DNA of 64,000 nt from Mogibacterium sp. (GTDB lineage: Bacteria > Bacillota > Clostridia > Peptostreptococcales > Anaerovoracaceae): positions 1 through 64,000 of the forward strand of contig JAKSSP010000001.1 of the NCBI GenBank assembly GCA_024403035.1, read 5' to 3'. Position numbers and translations under genes: made by a program. Numbering within the stretch: the first letter of the stretch is position 1; every line of letters begins with the position of its first letter. Below are positions 36,783 through 46,300 of the stretch, piece by piece. The notes below the pieces were generated by a model. The model had not been told where the DNA came from and did no database searches. It saw only the letters and a program-made list of their open reading frames with translations.

Positions 36783-36908
36783 AATCAGCCTCACCATGAA
36801 CACATAATATTACATTGAATATTATACTCTTATAAAAAGTTGAATAAAATGTTGAATTTAAATAAGAAAGGGTATATATAAAGCATTGAAAAACGAGCAA
36901 AAAAGTGC

Positions 36909-36938
36909 TTGCATTTTGAGAGATGCTTGTGTTAGTAT
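36909..36938 (+). promoter_or_regulatory. Promoter of rpmB
   Basis: -35 TTGCAT (36909-36914), 18-nt spacer, -10 TAGTAT (36933-36938). The 45-nt leader contains a short GC-rich segment (ggcttgcgaaagcgggc) that may fold. Confidence 0.55.
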
Positions 36939-36990
36939 TACAAGGCTTGCGAAAGCGGGCTAAACAAGAAACTATAAGGAGGTGCGGCAA

Positions 36991-37182
36991 ATGTCCAGAA
37001 AATGTGAAGTATGCGGCAAGGGTCAGACATCGGGAAATACTGTTTCTCACTCCAACATCCATACAAAAAGAAAATGGAACGCTAATATCCAGACCGTAAG
37101 GATCAACGATAACGGCAGAGTAAGAAAAGCTTCCGTATGCACAAGCTGCCTCAGATCGGGCAAGGTAAACCGTGCCGTCTGA
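36991..37182 (+). CDS. rpmB: 50S ribosomal protein L28, zinc-ribbon type
   Basis: A 63-residue large-subunit protein. Cysteine pairs CEVC (residues 5-8) and CTSC near the C-terminus form a C4 zinc ribbon, the zinc-dependent form. The core VSHSNIHTKRKWNANIQ is typical. Start MSRKCEV is chosen because aaggaggtg lies just upstream. Monocistronic, with its own promoter and terminator. Confidence 0.95.
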   Translation: MSRKCEVCGKGQTSGNTVSHSNIHTKRKWNANIQTVRINDNGRVRKASVCTSCLRSGKVNRAV

Positions 37183-37205
37183 TCGAAGCATATCAAGAGG
37201 ATGGT

Positions 37206-37230
37206 CTTGAGCTTAGCTCAAGGCTTTTTT
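37206..37230 (+). terminator. Terminator of rpmB
   Basis: Perfect seven-pair stem CTTGAGC/GCTCAAG with loop tta, followed by gctttttt. Confidence 0.9.
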
Positions 37231-37259
37231 CTTTATCAAAAAAATGCAATAATATAGAC

Positions 37260-37670
37260 ATGTCAGTGATAACAAGGAACAGTTACGGGGCAGTAGCCGT
37301 AAATAAGGTTGTGCTTGAACGCATGATAATCGAGGACATGCTTGGCATGGACCATCTTCTGATGCTCTCAAACAAAAAGGGCAAACCTATAAAGGAGAAG
37401 CCTACACCTATTATTGATCCTGACTATTACGATGCTGTCGAAGTATCCGAAAAAAAGGGTGAAGTAAAAGTAAAGATCTATCTTGTGATCAAATACGGTG
37501 GCAATATATCCAGGATCGCGGATAAAATTTTTGAAGCTGTCGAGAATGACTTTGACATGCTGAGACTGGAAAAACCTCGCTCGATCAGCGTGAAGATAAG
37601 AGGAATAACCGGCGTGAGCAGCGATGATATCGTCAAGCGCAACATAGATATAGTGAGAAACAATGCCTGA
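37260..37670 (+). CDS. Asp23/Gls24-family protein
   Basis: A 136-residue protein of the Asp23 (DUF322) family; the N-terminal block is SVITRNSYGAVAVNKVVLERMI and the C-terminal part VKVKIYLVIKYGGNISRIADKIFEAV follows. Members sit at the envelope under alkaline or wall stress, or precede fakA/recG as accessory genes. This gene overlaps recG by 8 nt. No SD is visible; a TAATAT lies 4 nt before the ATG, so translation may be leaderless. Confidence 0.8.
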   Translation: MSVITRNSYGAVAVNKVVLERMIIEDMLGMDHLLMLSNKKGKPIKEKPTPIIDPDYYDAVEVSEKKGEVKVKIYLVIKYGGNISRIADKIFEAVENDFDMLRLEKPRSISVKIRGITGVSSDDIVKRNIDIVRNNA

Positions 37671-39720
37671 TCTTGGTTTACACGGATTCAATGACGATAT
37701 CTGTTCTATCAGGGGCGTAGGCGCCAAAAAGAAAGAACAGCTGTCAGCGGCAGGTATCGAAACAATTGGAGACCTGCTTTCTTATTATCCCGTAAAGTAT
37801 AAGGACAGACGGTCGGTGATACGCGCAATGGACGCGGTGACTGACAGGGACAGCCTGACCAGCGGAAGGCTCATAAAAGCGCAGCTAAGAAGTCTTTCAG
37901 GAGGACGATCCATAACAGAGTGCACACTGAGAGATGACAGCTGTGTTTTTTACGCGGTATTCTTCAACATGCCGTATCTTCGCAAGATGCTGGATATCGG
38001 CTCGGAATATGTCATATTTGGCCGCATGAGGATAAGGAACGGCGCCAGAGTGTGGACCAATCCGGAATTCAGCAAAACCGGCGGCGATCGGGATGTAAGG
38101 GGAATACTTCCGGTATACAGGCATTCCGCCGGACTCACCGACGTCACTCTTCGAAAGTGGATAAGGGAAGCCCTTAATACAACAGACCTCGATACGGACT
38201 GGCTGGGCAAAGACATAATAGAAAAAAGAAGGCTTTGCGGCCAGGAATACGCCTACCGCAATATTCACTTCCCTGAAAACGAGCATCACTATAAAGCAGC
38301 CAGATACAGACTTATCTATGAAAAACTCCTCATGTATCAGATTGCGGTGAGGATGAACAACGCTGATCTGGATGACGGTCAGGCGAATTCTTCGGTCCCG
38401 GATGCTGACATGGAGGCTTTCTATTCAGGATTGCCGTTTGAACTTACTGAGGGCCAGAAAAAATGCATCGACGAGATAATGTCTGATCTCAGCAGCAGGA
38501 GGAGCATGAACCGCCTTGTACAGGGCGACGTAGGATGCGGCAAGACCGTAGTCGCGGAGGCTGCCATGTACAGATGCTCCAAAGCAGACCTTCAGTCCGC
38601 TATGATGGCACCGACTGAGATACTGGCGAGGCAGCATTACGAGAGCATAATCAGGGACCTTTCACGCTACGGGATACGCTGCGGCCTTCTGGTAAGCGGC
38701 ATGAAGACTGCAGAAAGAAGGGCCGTCATAGATGATACCGCTTCCGGAAATATAGACGTACTTATCGGCACTCATGCCCTTATACAAAAGGATGTGCTCT
38801 TCAAGGAACTGGCGCTGGTCATAACCGATGAACAGCACAGATTCGGTGTAGCACAGCGCAAATCCTTTGTAAAAAAGGGCAGAGGAGTCAATGTCTGTGT
38901 GATGAGCGCCACGCCTATACCACGTACACTGGCGGCAACTGTATTCGGCGACATGGACTTCAGCATCATAAGATCTATGCCTAAGGACAGAAAGAAGATA
39001 ATCACCAGATCACTGGACGCAAAGACCAGGGAACGCGCCTATATCGATATGGGACGCGAACTCGAAAAAGGCGGGCGGGCTTATGTCATAGCTCCCAGCA
39101 TCGATTCGGATGATGAAGACCTGTACTCGGTACAAAAACTCTTTGAGGAGATAAAAGAGAAGTATCCCGGACACAAAGCCGCTTTGCTTCACGGCAGGCT
39201 TTCAAGCGAAGAAAAGTCATCCATCATGGAAGCCTTTAAAGAGGGAAGAGTGCAGATACTGGTATCTACTATCGTCATAGAGGTGGGCATCGATGTTCCT
39301 GAAGCGACAGTGATAATAATAGAGAACAGTGAAAGATTCGGACTTGCTCAGATGCACCAGCTTAGGGGCAGAGTGGGCAGAAGCAGCAGGCAGTCATACT
39401 GCTACGTGATCAATTACAGCAACTCTGAAACAGCAGTCGCCAGAGCAAAGGCAATGTCGGAGATAAGCGATGGTTTTGAGATAAGCGAGGCAGATTACGA
39501 ATTAAGAGGCCCGGGAGATATAATGGGAACGATGCAGTCCGGCACGGCATCAACGGATATACTGCTTCTTTCAAGGTATACGGACATATTGGAGAACGCC
39601 ATAAGCGATGCCGAGAGGATCATGGAAGAATACCGTGACGGAAGCTGCCTTACGGATGTGAAATACGCTTATGAACGCATGATGCATCAGGAAACAACTG
39701 ATAATTCAAACATAATTTAG
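37663..39720 (+). CDS. recG: ATP-dependent DNA helicase RecG
   Basis: A 685-residue branch-migration helicase. The N-terminal wedge/OB region begins SIRGVGAKKKEQLSAAGIETIGDLLSYYP in its family form. Walker A is VQGDVGCGKTVVA, Walker B ITDEQHRFG, motif III MSATPIPRTLA; helicase C has IVIEVGIDVPEAT and QLRGRVGRS. Length is normal. It ends 4 nt before rsmD, the usual recG-rsmD-coaD neighbourhood. Confidence 0.96.
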   Translation: MPDLGLHGFNDDICSIRGVGAKKKEQLSAAGIETIGDLLSYYPVKYKDRRSVIRAMDAVTDRDSLTSGRLIKAQLRSLSGGRSITECTLRDDSCVFYAVFFNMPYLRKMLDIGSEYVIFGRMRIRNGARVWTNPEFSKTGGDRDVRGILPVYRHSAGLTDVTLRKWIREALNTTDLDTDWLGKDIIEKRRLCGQEYAYRNIHFPENEHHYKAARYRLIYEKLLMYQIAVRMNNADLDDGQANSSVPDADMEAFYSGLPFELTEGQKKCIDEIMSDLSSRRSMNRLVQGDVGCGKTVVAEAAMYRCSKADLQSAMMAPTEILARQHYESIIRDLSRYGIRCGLLVSGMKTAERRAVIDDTASGNIDVLIGTHALIQKDVLFKELALVITDEQHRFGVAQRKSFVKKGRGVNVCVMSATPIPRTLAATVFGDMDFSIIRSMPKDRKKIITRSLDAKTRERAYIDMGRELEKGGRAYVIAPSIDSDDEDLYSVQKLFEEIKEKYPGHKAALLHGRLSSEEKSSIMEAFKEGRVQILVSTIVIEVGIDVPEATVIIIENSERFGLAQMHQLRGRVGRSSRQSYCYVINYSNSETAVARAKAMSEISDGFEISEADYELRGPGDIMGTMQSGTASTDILLLSRYTDILENAISDAERIMEEYRDGSCLTDVKYAYERMMHQETTDNSNII

Positions 39721-39724
39721 GACA

Positions 39725-40279
39725 ATGAAGATAACATCAGGAAGATATAAATACAGAAATATTGAAGTCCCAAAGGGCATAAGACCGACGACGGAAAAAG
39801 TGCGCGAGGCTGTATTCAGCATGATAAACGCATGGATACCGGACGCGGAAGTGCTTGATTTGTTTGCGGGAAGTGGTGCGATGGGTCTGGAAGCGCTCTC
39901 GAGAGGTGCCGCAAGATGCACATTCGTTGAGTCGAACAGGCAGAACCAGAAGGTGCTGCTGGCCAATATAGACAACTGCGGAGCAGGGGAAGTTTCAAGA
40001 CTTATAGCCAGAGATTTCACCGCTGCGCTGGCTGAACTGGCCGGAGCAGGTAAAAAGAACAGATTTGATGTGGTCATAATAGATCCGCCGTATGAAAAGA
40101 CGGATTATTATGACACCGCGCTGCAGCTTCTACAGGAATATGAGCTCATTGATGATGCGACAATAGTTGTATGCGAGCATTTATACGATAATAAATTATT
40201 AGACACTTATGGAGATCTGCAAAAGATCAAAGAAAAGAAGTACGGAACCATAGGAGTTGATGTATATAATATATTGTAA
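39725..40279 (+). CDS. rsmD: 16S rRNA (guanine-966 N2)-methyltransferase RsmD
   Basis: A 184-residue SAM methyltransferase. It has RPTTEKVREAVFSMI near residue 20, SAM motif I VLDLFAGSGAMGLEALSRGA and the catalytic DPPY in VVIIDPPYEK. It is closely coupled to recG and followed by coaD with its own promoter. Confidence 0.94.
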   Translation: MKITSGRYKYRNIEVPKGIRPTTEKVREAVFSMINAWIPDAEVLDLFAGSGAMGLEALSRGAARCTFVESNRQNQKVLLANIDNCGAGEVSRLIARDFTAALAELAGAGKKNRFDVVIIDPPYEKTDYYDTALQLLQEYELIDDATIVVCEHLYDNKLLDTYGDLQKIKEKKYGTIGVDVYNIL

Positions 40280-40302
40280 ATGCAAAACACTTTTGGTAGT
40301 AT
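40274..40302 (+). promoter_or_regulatory. Promoter of coaD
   Basis: -35 TTGTAA (40274-40279), 17-nt spacer, -10 TAGTAT (40297-40302), just after rsmD. Confidence 0.55.
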
Positions 40303-40327
40303 TTGTTAAAAGCGGGAGACCATATAT

Positions 40328-40813
40328 ATGGAAAGAAAAGCTCTTTACGCAGGATCGTTCGACCCTGTAACAAACGGACACCTCAATATAATCGAAAGAG
40401 CCGCTAAGATGTTCGATTCTCTTACGGTCGCCATTGCAGTCAATCCGAACAAAACGGGTTTGTTTTCTGTTGACGAGCGTGCTGAGATCTTAAGAGAAGT
40501 TACTAAGCATATTCCAAATGTGAAGGTAGATAAATTCAGCTGTCTTGCTGCAGACTATGTCAACGAAAACGGATTCACAGCATATATAAGAGGTCTCAGA
40601 GCTGTAAATGATTTTGAGAACGAACTCCAGATGGCTCAGATGAATGATCTTCTATTCACCGGAGGGACTCAGACGGTGCTTCTGATGACCGACCCGAAGA
40701 ATTCATTCATAAGCTCCAGCCTGATCAAAGAAGTCGCTTCGCTGGGAGGCAATGTGGATGATCTTGTCCCGCCTTATGCGGCAAAGAGGATAAAGGAAAA
40801 ACTAAGTGAATAA
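40328..40813 (+). CDS. coaD: Phosphopantetheine adenylyltransferase
   Basis: A 161-residue hexameric enzyme for the fourth step of CoA synthesis. The nucleotidyltransferase TxGH is GSFDPVTNGHLNIIERAAKMF, and the C-terminal block is SFISSSLIKEVASLGGNV. SD is cgggaga. The next gene begins about 50 nt downstream. Confidence 0.96.
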   Translation: MERKALYAGSFDPVTNGHLNIIERAAKMFDSLTVAIAVNPNKTGLFSVDERAEILREVTKHIPNVKVDKFSCLAADYVNENGFTAYIRGLRAVNDFENELQMAQMNDLLFTGGTQTVLLMTDPKNSFISSSLIKEVASLGGNVDDLVPPYAAKRIKEKLSE

Positions 40814-40862
40814 TGCGAAAAGGCAAAAGCCTTTCCTGGATAATATAACGGGAGGAATAACC

Positions 40863-41444
40863 ATGAACGACGACAGCATCAAATTAATGTCTCTTCTTGA
40901 GGAACTGGAAGATCTGATCACTTCTTCGAGCAAGATGCCATTCTCTGAAAAGGGTATCATCGACCTTGATGTAGCCCAGAAGATCATCGAGGACATACGC
41001 GCAAACCTGCCTCGTGACATACAGCAGGCAAAATGGCTCGATCAGGAGAGAGACCGCATCATAAGTGATGCCAAGAGAGAGTACAACAGAATGATCAACG
41101 AGGCCAAAGATCAGGTGGAATACCTTGTAAATAACAATAATATCTACAAGGATGCTCAGAAGAGGGCTGATGCTATCCTCAAAGAGGCCGAGAACCATGC
41201 CAATTACATGAAGTACAGATCGTATGAGTATATCGATCAGCTCCTTTATGATATGCAGACGGACATCGCCGGCGTGAGCGGCCAGTACATCCAGCCTATG
41301 ACCGAGTATTTCAACCAGATGTTTGCCAACATCAACGCCAGAGTCAATCAGAACCGCCAGGAAATGAAGACACTTGCAGAGAGAGTGCGTCTCGGCGAAG
41401 AGCCTGTCGCAGAAGAGCCTGCGGAAGCTGAAGGCGAAGAGTAA
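40863..41444 (+). CDS. Coiled-coil protein of unknown function downstream of coaD
   Basis: A 193-residue acidic, helical protein that I do not place in a named family. The middle (about 55-125) is a long charged helix rich in heptad-like pattern with AKREYNRMINEAKDQVEYLV and AQKRADAILKEAENHA, similar to DivIVA-like or ATP synthase subunit b-like stalks. It has no membrane segment. The C-terminal tail is Glu/Ala-rich. Start at ATG 40863 is supported by gggagga. Similar small helical proteins often follow coaD in Clostridia. Confidence 0.75.
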   Translation: MNDDSIKLMSLLEELEDLITSSSKMPFSEKGIIDLDVAQKIIEDIRANLPRDIQQAKWLDQERDRIISDAKREYNRMINEAKDQVEYLVNNNNIYKDAQKRADAILKEAENHANYMKYRSYEYIDQLLYDMQTDIAGVSGQYIQPMTEYFNQMFANINARVNQNRQEMKTLAERVRLGEEPVAEEPAEAEGEE

Positions 41445-41465
41445 TACAACAGAGCAATTGACTTT

Positions 41466-41498
41466 GCGGGGCCTGCCGTTGTAGCAGGCCCCGTATTT
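41466..41498 (+). terminator. Terminator after the coiled-coil gene
   Basis: Perfect ten-pair stem CGGGGCCTGC/GCAGGCCCCG with a seven-base loop, followed by tattta. Confidence 0.85.
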
Positions 41499-41515
41499 AC
41501 TGAGATAAGAAAAAC

Positions 41516-42751
41516 ATGAAAGCATGCGGCATCATAGCTGAATACAATCCTCTTCATAACGGCCATGTTTATCATATGGAGCAGGCCCGTCTGTTGACGG
41601 GTGCTGACGCTGTTGTTGTGGCCATGAGTGGTGACTATGTTCAGAGGGGCGAGCCTGCGATCATAGATAAATGGATAAGAACGGAACATGCTCTAAGATG
41701 CGGCGCGGATCTGGTCATTGAAATACCTTTGCTGTTTTGTCTGGGAAATGCCGGACAGTACGCGGCGGCTGGAGTAAAGCTGCTTGAATCGATCGGAAAG
41801 GTATCAAGTATTGCATTCGGGAGCGAGTCTGACAATGCTGAGACGCTCATAAGGGTAGCAGAGACTTTGAGGGATAAAGAGGCTGAAATAGAGAGTTCTA
41901 TCCTGAAAATGCATGATAAAGGCCTCTCATATCCTGCGTCCAGAGAACTTGCGTATGTACAGCTGAGAGCTGCCATGAAAGGCACGGAACCGGACAGTGA
42001 TCCGGATATACTCAGCGAAATAAGTCTGCTTGACAAGCCAAACGCTATCCTGGCAATCGAATATGTCAAAGCAATGCGAAGAGCCAAGCCTGTCGTGATA
42101 CTCAGGAAAGGCGCGGGATACGGCGACTCTTTTGATGAAACCGCGGCATATCAAAGCGCTACGGCAATCAGGAAACTAGCGCTTGACGGCAAAGATACCG
42201 GACAATATGTACCGGAGTGCACGGAAGAAGCTCTGAAAACGTGTCATCTGACCGGACCGGATATAGACAAATGGTTCGATGCTCTTACTTATGCTGTCCT
42301 TTCAACTGACGTCGAGACGATTGAAGACTGTCCGTCAGGGGGAGAAGGACTGGCAAACCTGATGAAGTCTTCATTGAGCGAAGCAAGCTCATGGACAGAC
42401 TTTATCAGCGGGATAAAATCCAGGAGGTATACATACACCAGACTCTCCAGACTCTGCATGCAGCTGCTTCTTGGAATTACAAGAAGCAAATACGATATAT
42501 CAGGCCCTGAGTACATAAGAGTCCTTGGGTTCAATGAAAAGGGAAGAAAGCTTCTCGCGGAGATGAGAGATGATGAGTCGGCGGATCTGCCTGTGATCAT
42601 CAATGTAAATAAAGTCTCAGGCAATCTCAGAAAGGAAGCACTGAAGCTACTTGAACTGGATATGCACGCCGCTGATATATACAACCTGATGACCGGAGAG
42701 GATATCAGTAAGGGGAATGAACACAGACGAACTCCGGTTATAATAGAATAA
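41516..42751 (+). CDS. tmcAL: tRNA(Met) cytidine acetate ligase TmcAL
   Basis: A 411-residue member of the YlbM/TmcAL family, which makes N4-acetylcytidine at the wobble position of elongator tRNA-Met using acetate and ATP. The N-terminal nucleotidyltransferase signature is IIAEYNPLHNGHVYH (residues 6-20), followed by GDYVQRGEPAIIDKW. Family length is about 400. The start has a weak gagataag site 18 nt after the previous terminator. Confidence 0.93.
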   Translation: MKACGIIAEYNPLHNGHVYHMEQARLLTGADAVVVAMSGDYVQRGEPAIIDKWIRTEHALRCGADLVIEIPLLFCLGNAGQYAAAGVKLLESIGKVSSIAFGSESDNAETLIRVAETLRDKEAEIESSILKMHDKGLSYPASRELAYVQLRAAMKGTEPDSDPDILSEISLLDKPNAILAIEYVKAMRRAKPVVILRKGAGYGDSFDETAAYQSATAIRKLALDGKDTGQYVPECTEEALKTCHLTGPDIDKWFDALTYAVLSTDVETIEDCPSGGEGLANLMKSSLSEASSWTDFISGIKSRRYTYTRLSRLCMQLLLGITRSKYDISGPEYIRVLGFNEKGRKLLAEMRDDESADLPVIINVNKVSGNLRKEALKLLELDMHAADIYNLMTGEDISKGNEHRRTPVIIE

Positions 42752-42781
42752 AAAAGGCCGCCGATCCTTAGATCAGCGGCC
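42750..42781 (-). terminator. Terminator of tRNA-Pro(CGG)
   Basis: Stem GGCCGCCGATC/GATCAGCGGCC (one mismatch) with loop ctta. On the minus strand it is followed by a T-run (tttttt), so it ends the tRNA transcript; it also lies at the end of tmcAL. Confidence 0.85.
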
Positions 42782-42783
42782 GT

Positions 42784-42860
42784 TGGTCGGGGTGACGAGA
42801 TTTGAACACGCGACCTCTTCGTCCCGAACGAAGCGCTCTACCAAGCTGAGCCACACCCCG
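42784..42860 (-). tRNA. tRNA-Pro(CGG)
   Basis: On the minus strand acceptor cggggtg pairs with caccccg. The anticodon loop ttcggga gives CGG; the T-loop is ttcaaat and CCA is encoded. It is a separate, single-gene locus and differs from the two TGG genes in the array at the window start. Confidence 0.95.
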
Positions 42861-42954
42861 ATGCGCAAAACAGAATATAACACAAAAGAAATCATAAATC
42901 CACAACTTTATAAAAAAGTTTTCAAAAAGCGCTTCAAATATCGCATCAAAACCG

Positions 42955-42983
42955 TTGACAAGCTTGAAATCGGTGAATATAAT
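42955..42983 (+). promoter_or_regulatory. Perfect consensus promoter of rpmF
   Basis: TTGACA (42955-42960), 17-nt spacer, TATAAT (42978-42983): both boxes and the spacing match the sigma-A consensus exactly. Confidence 0.9.
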
Positions 42984-43048
42984 GTATCGGTGCGATAAGA
43001 TAAACAAAGGTAAAACAAGTAATTTGAACATATAAGGAGGTGTCGACA

Positions 43049-43228
43049 GTGGCAGTACCTAAGAGGAAAACATCACAGGCTAAGACAAGCGGCAGAAAGG
43101 CTGCTAACATGAAGAAGAGCATGACCGGACTTTCGATCTGTCCTCAGTGCCATGAGCCAAAACTTCCACACAGAGTATGTCCTACATGCGGTTATTATGA
43201 CGGCAAGGACGTCGTGAACGCAGAGTAG
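43049..43228 (+). CDS. rpmF: 50S ribosomal protein L32, zinc-ribbon type
   Basis: A 59-residue protein starting VAVPKRKTS at a GTG codon, with aaggagg 8 nt upstream; an upstream ATG would be too close to the SD. The zinc ribbon CPQC/CPTC is intact. In many Bacillota rpmF follows a DUF177 gene; here it stands alone behind its own consensus promoter. Confidence 0.94.
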   Translation: MAVPKRKTSQAKTSGRKAANMKKSMTGLSICPQCHEPKLPHRVCPTCGYYDGKDVVNAE

Positions 43229-43253
43229 TGGAAAGAACAACAAAAGATCAGAC

Positions 43254-43283
43254 AAAGCCCCTTTAAAGGGGCTTTTGTTTTGT
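43254..43283 (+). terminator. Terminator of rpmF
   Basis: Palindromic stem AAGCCCCTTTAAAGGGGCTT followed by ttgttttg. Confidence 0.88.
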
Positions 43284-43293
43284 TAAGAAAACC

Positions 43294-43322
43294 GTTACAA
43301 AATCAACATCTTGTAGTATAAT
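43294..43322 (+). promoter_or_regulatory. Promoter of ftsK
   Basis: -35 GTTACA (43294-43299), 17-nt spacer, -10 TATAAT (43317-43322). Confidence 0.6.
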
Positions 43323-43363
43323 TAATAGGCTTTATACATTATATATGACAGGGGATGTTTTAT

Positions 43364-46300
43364 ATGGCACAGCAGACAAGCAACAACGGACAGAAACGCG
43401 GACCCGGCAGACCTCCGGGGAGCAAGAACAAACCTAAGAGCAATACAACTAAAACAGCCGCATCTAAGACAGCTAATCCTACGAAGCAGGAAGTCCTGGA
43501 AGAGATGCAGCGCAGAAGCGACCGCGATAAGCGGAACATAGATGTTATCTGGAGCATAACGCTGTTTGCTCTGGGGCTTTTTCTTTTCATAACCGTTGTA
43601 ATGAACTCTACCGGAAGCTTTGGCAAGGCAGTGCATGATGTTTGCAACGGACTGTTCGGCATCATGGCATATGTCCTGCCTTTCTTTGTTTTCCTGATAG
43701 CCACGCTGCTTCTGCTGGGCAAGCTGAGGCATATCGGGACCGGGACCGCCATATTCAGCCTCCTGATCTACATAAATATGTGCGTCCTGAACTCATCAAG
43801 ATTCATTGATACCGAAGAACTCAGATACGGATTCCAGGATATCGCTGAATATTACAGGACGGGTGTCGACGGATTCATGGGAGGAGCCGTGGGCATGGAG
43901 ATAGGCTCGCTGCTTGTCAAGTTCTTCGGCAAACCGGGACTTATAATCATCGCTCTGGCTGTCATGATAATATCTATATTCATGGTCGCCAATTCACCTA
44001 TTTCAAGGCTGGCCGGAAAGATAGGCAAGAAGAGAGAAGAGAACCGCATCCTCAAGGAACTTGAAGCTGATGAACGCCGCAGATTATCTGAAGGCCAGAT
44101 AAAGGAAGCTCTCACAGGAGATCCGGCAGTATCCGCTTCGGTTCCTGAACCTAAGCAGCCTTTCTGGAGGTCTGTACTGAGCGGGATAATCAGGGAAGAA
44201 CCTGCGGAAGCACAAGGATCTGCTTCTGGCGTGTCTACTGACATCCCGCAGCCTTTCAGCGGTGTTTCCAAGGCTGACTCTGCAAAAAATGATGCTCCTG
44301 CCATGGATCCTCCTGCAAAGAAGCAGGAAGGACGCGGGACACTGTTCGGGAAGCTGATGGATCGCTTTGCTGCCGGCATTGACAGTGAAACCGGAGAGAA
44401 GCTTTCTCAGGACAATCTTAAAATCATCGATGATCCGGGCCCTTTAGGAAAAGGTGCGGATAAACCTTCCGAAAAAGGCATATATTCGGAAGACCGTCAC
44501 TTTGACAGTGATGATGTAGAAAACTATGGCTATCCGGGCAGAAAGCGCGGCTCATCTGCAAAGCCTTCAACGGGGCTCGGTCTTGGCGATCCTGATGATG
44601 TTGGTCATTCAGGTTCTTTCGGTCTTGACGCGCATGGCAGTGCCAGGAAATCCGTGTCGGCTTCCGGAAAGGCTGTTGCCGCAGCATCGTCAGCTGCCGC
44701 TGCTACAGCAAAGAAGAGCTCTTCCGAAACAAAGAAACCGGTTGAAAAAGAAACAGAGGCTGAAGACGCCAAGATCTCAGCAGGCTTCAATACCATGACG
44801 GATGACTTTGCTTACGAGCTTCCTCCTGTCAGTCTGCTCAAAAAAGATACATCTTCAAAGCAGATGATGAGCGACGCTCAGCTTCAGGAACGTGCCGAAC
44901 TGCTTGAGAACACACTTAAGAACTTTGGTGTTGACGCCAGGGTCATCAAGGTAACGCAGGGCGCTTCAGTAACAAGATATGAAGTGCAGCCTGCTACCGG
45001 AGTAAAGGTTGCCAGCATCACAAGACTTTCGGATGATATAGCTCTTAATATGAGAGCCAAGAGCATACGTATGGAAGCTCCTATACCGGGAAAAGCAGCC
45101 GTTGGCATCGAAGTGGAAAACGAAAAGCCGGCGCCTGTACTTATCCGTGACCTCATTGACAGTGATGAGTTCATGGAAGCTTCTTCCATCATAGAATTCG
45201 TTGTCGGAAAAGATATCTCCGGCAACAACATAGTGGCGGATCTTCGCGAGATGCCGCATCTGCTTATCGCAGGAGCTACAGGATCCGGTAAATCTGTCTG
45301 CATCAACTCAATAATTACCAGCTTCCTGTACAAGGCCAGACCTTCAGAGCTAAAACTCATCATGATCGACCCTAAGATGGTAGAACTCGGCAACTACAAC
45401 GGCATTCCGCACATGCTGACACCGGTAGTTACTGACCCTCGCAAGGCTGCGCGCGCACTCGCGATCGCTGTAGCGGAGATGGAAAAACGCTACGAGCTCT
45501 TTGCGGAGAACAACGTAAAGGATCTTGAATCATATAACGAGCTGATGAGAGTAGACCAGAGGTATGCGGACTGCAAACCTCAGATCGTTATTATCATAGA
45601 TGAGCTTGCAGACCTGATGATGGCTTCGCCTTCAGAGGTGGAGAATTCGATCTGCCGCCTGGCTCAAAAGGCCAGAGCTGCAGGAATGCACCTGATAGTC
45701 GCTACACAAAGGCCATCGGTCGATGTCGTCACCGGACTTATCAAGGCAAATATTCCTTCAAGGATCGCATTCAGCGTAGCATCGCAGTTTGACTCGCGTA
45801 CTATCATCGACATGGCCGGCGCGGAGAAGTTGCTCGGCAAGGGCGACATGCTGTTCTCGCCTGTAGGCTCAACAAAGCCTTACAGAGTACAGGGACCGTT
45901 CATCTCTGAGAAAGAGACTGACAAGATAATCAGGTTCGTCAAGAAAGAGGGCGGAAATCCTGATTACGATGAAGAACTCATGAACGGCATGGAGAATACG
46001 GATAAGAAAGTGGGCGGAGAGTCCCAGGATGAGCTGACTGAAGACGCGATCGCGTTCATCTTCAAGTCCAAACAGGCTTCCGTATCTATGCTCCAGAGAA
46101 GATTCCGCATAGGATACAACAGGGCCGCAAGGATAATCGATGAGATCGAAGAAATGGGAATCATCGGACCGTCCGACGGATCGAGACCACGCCAGCTGCT
46201 TATGACAAAAGACGAATATTATGGCGGAGGCGAACCGGAGCAGGAATCTGACCCGGTCTATGAACCTGACCCGGAACCTGTAGATGAACCTGAGCCGGAG

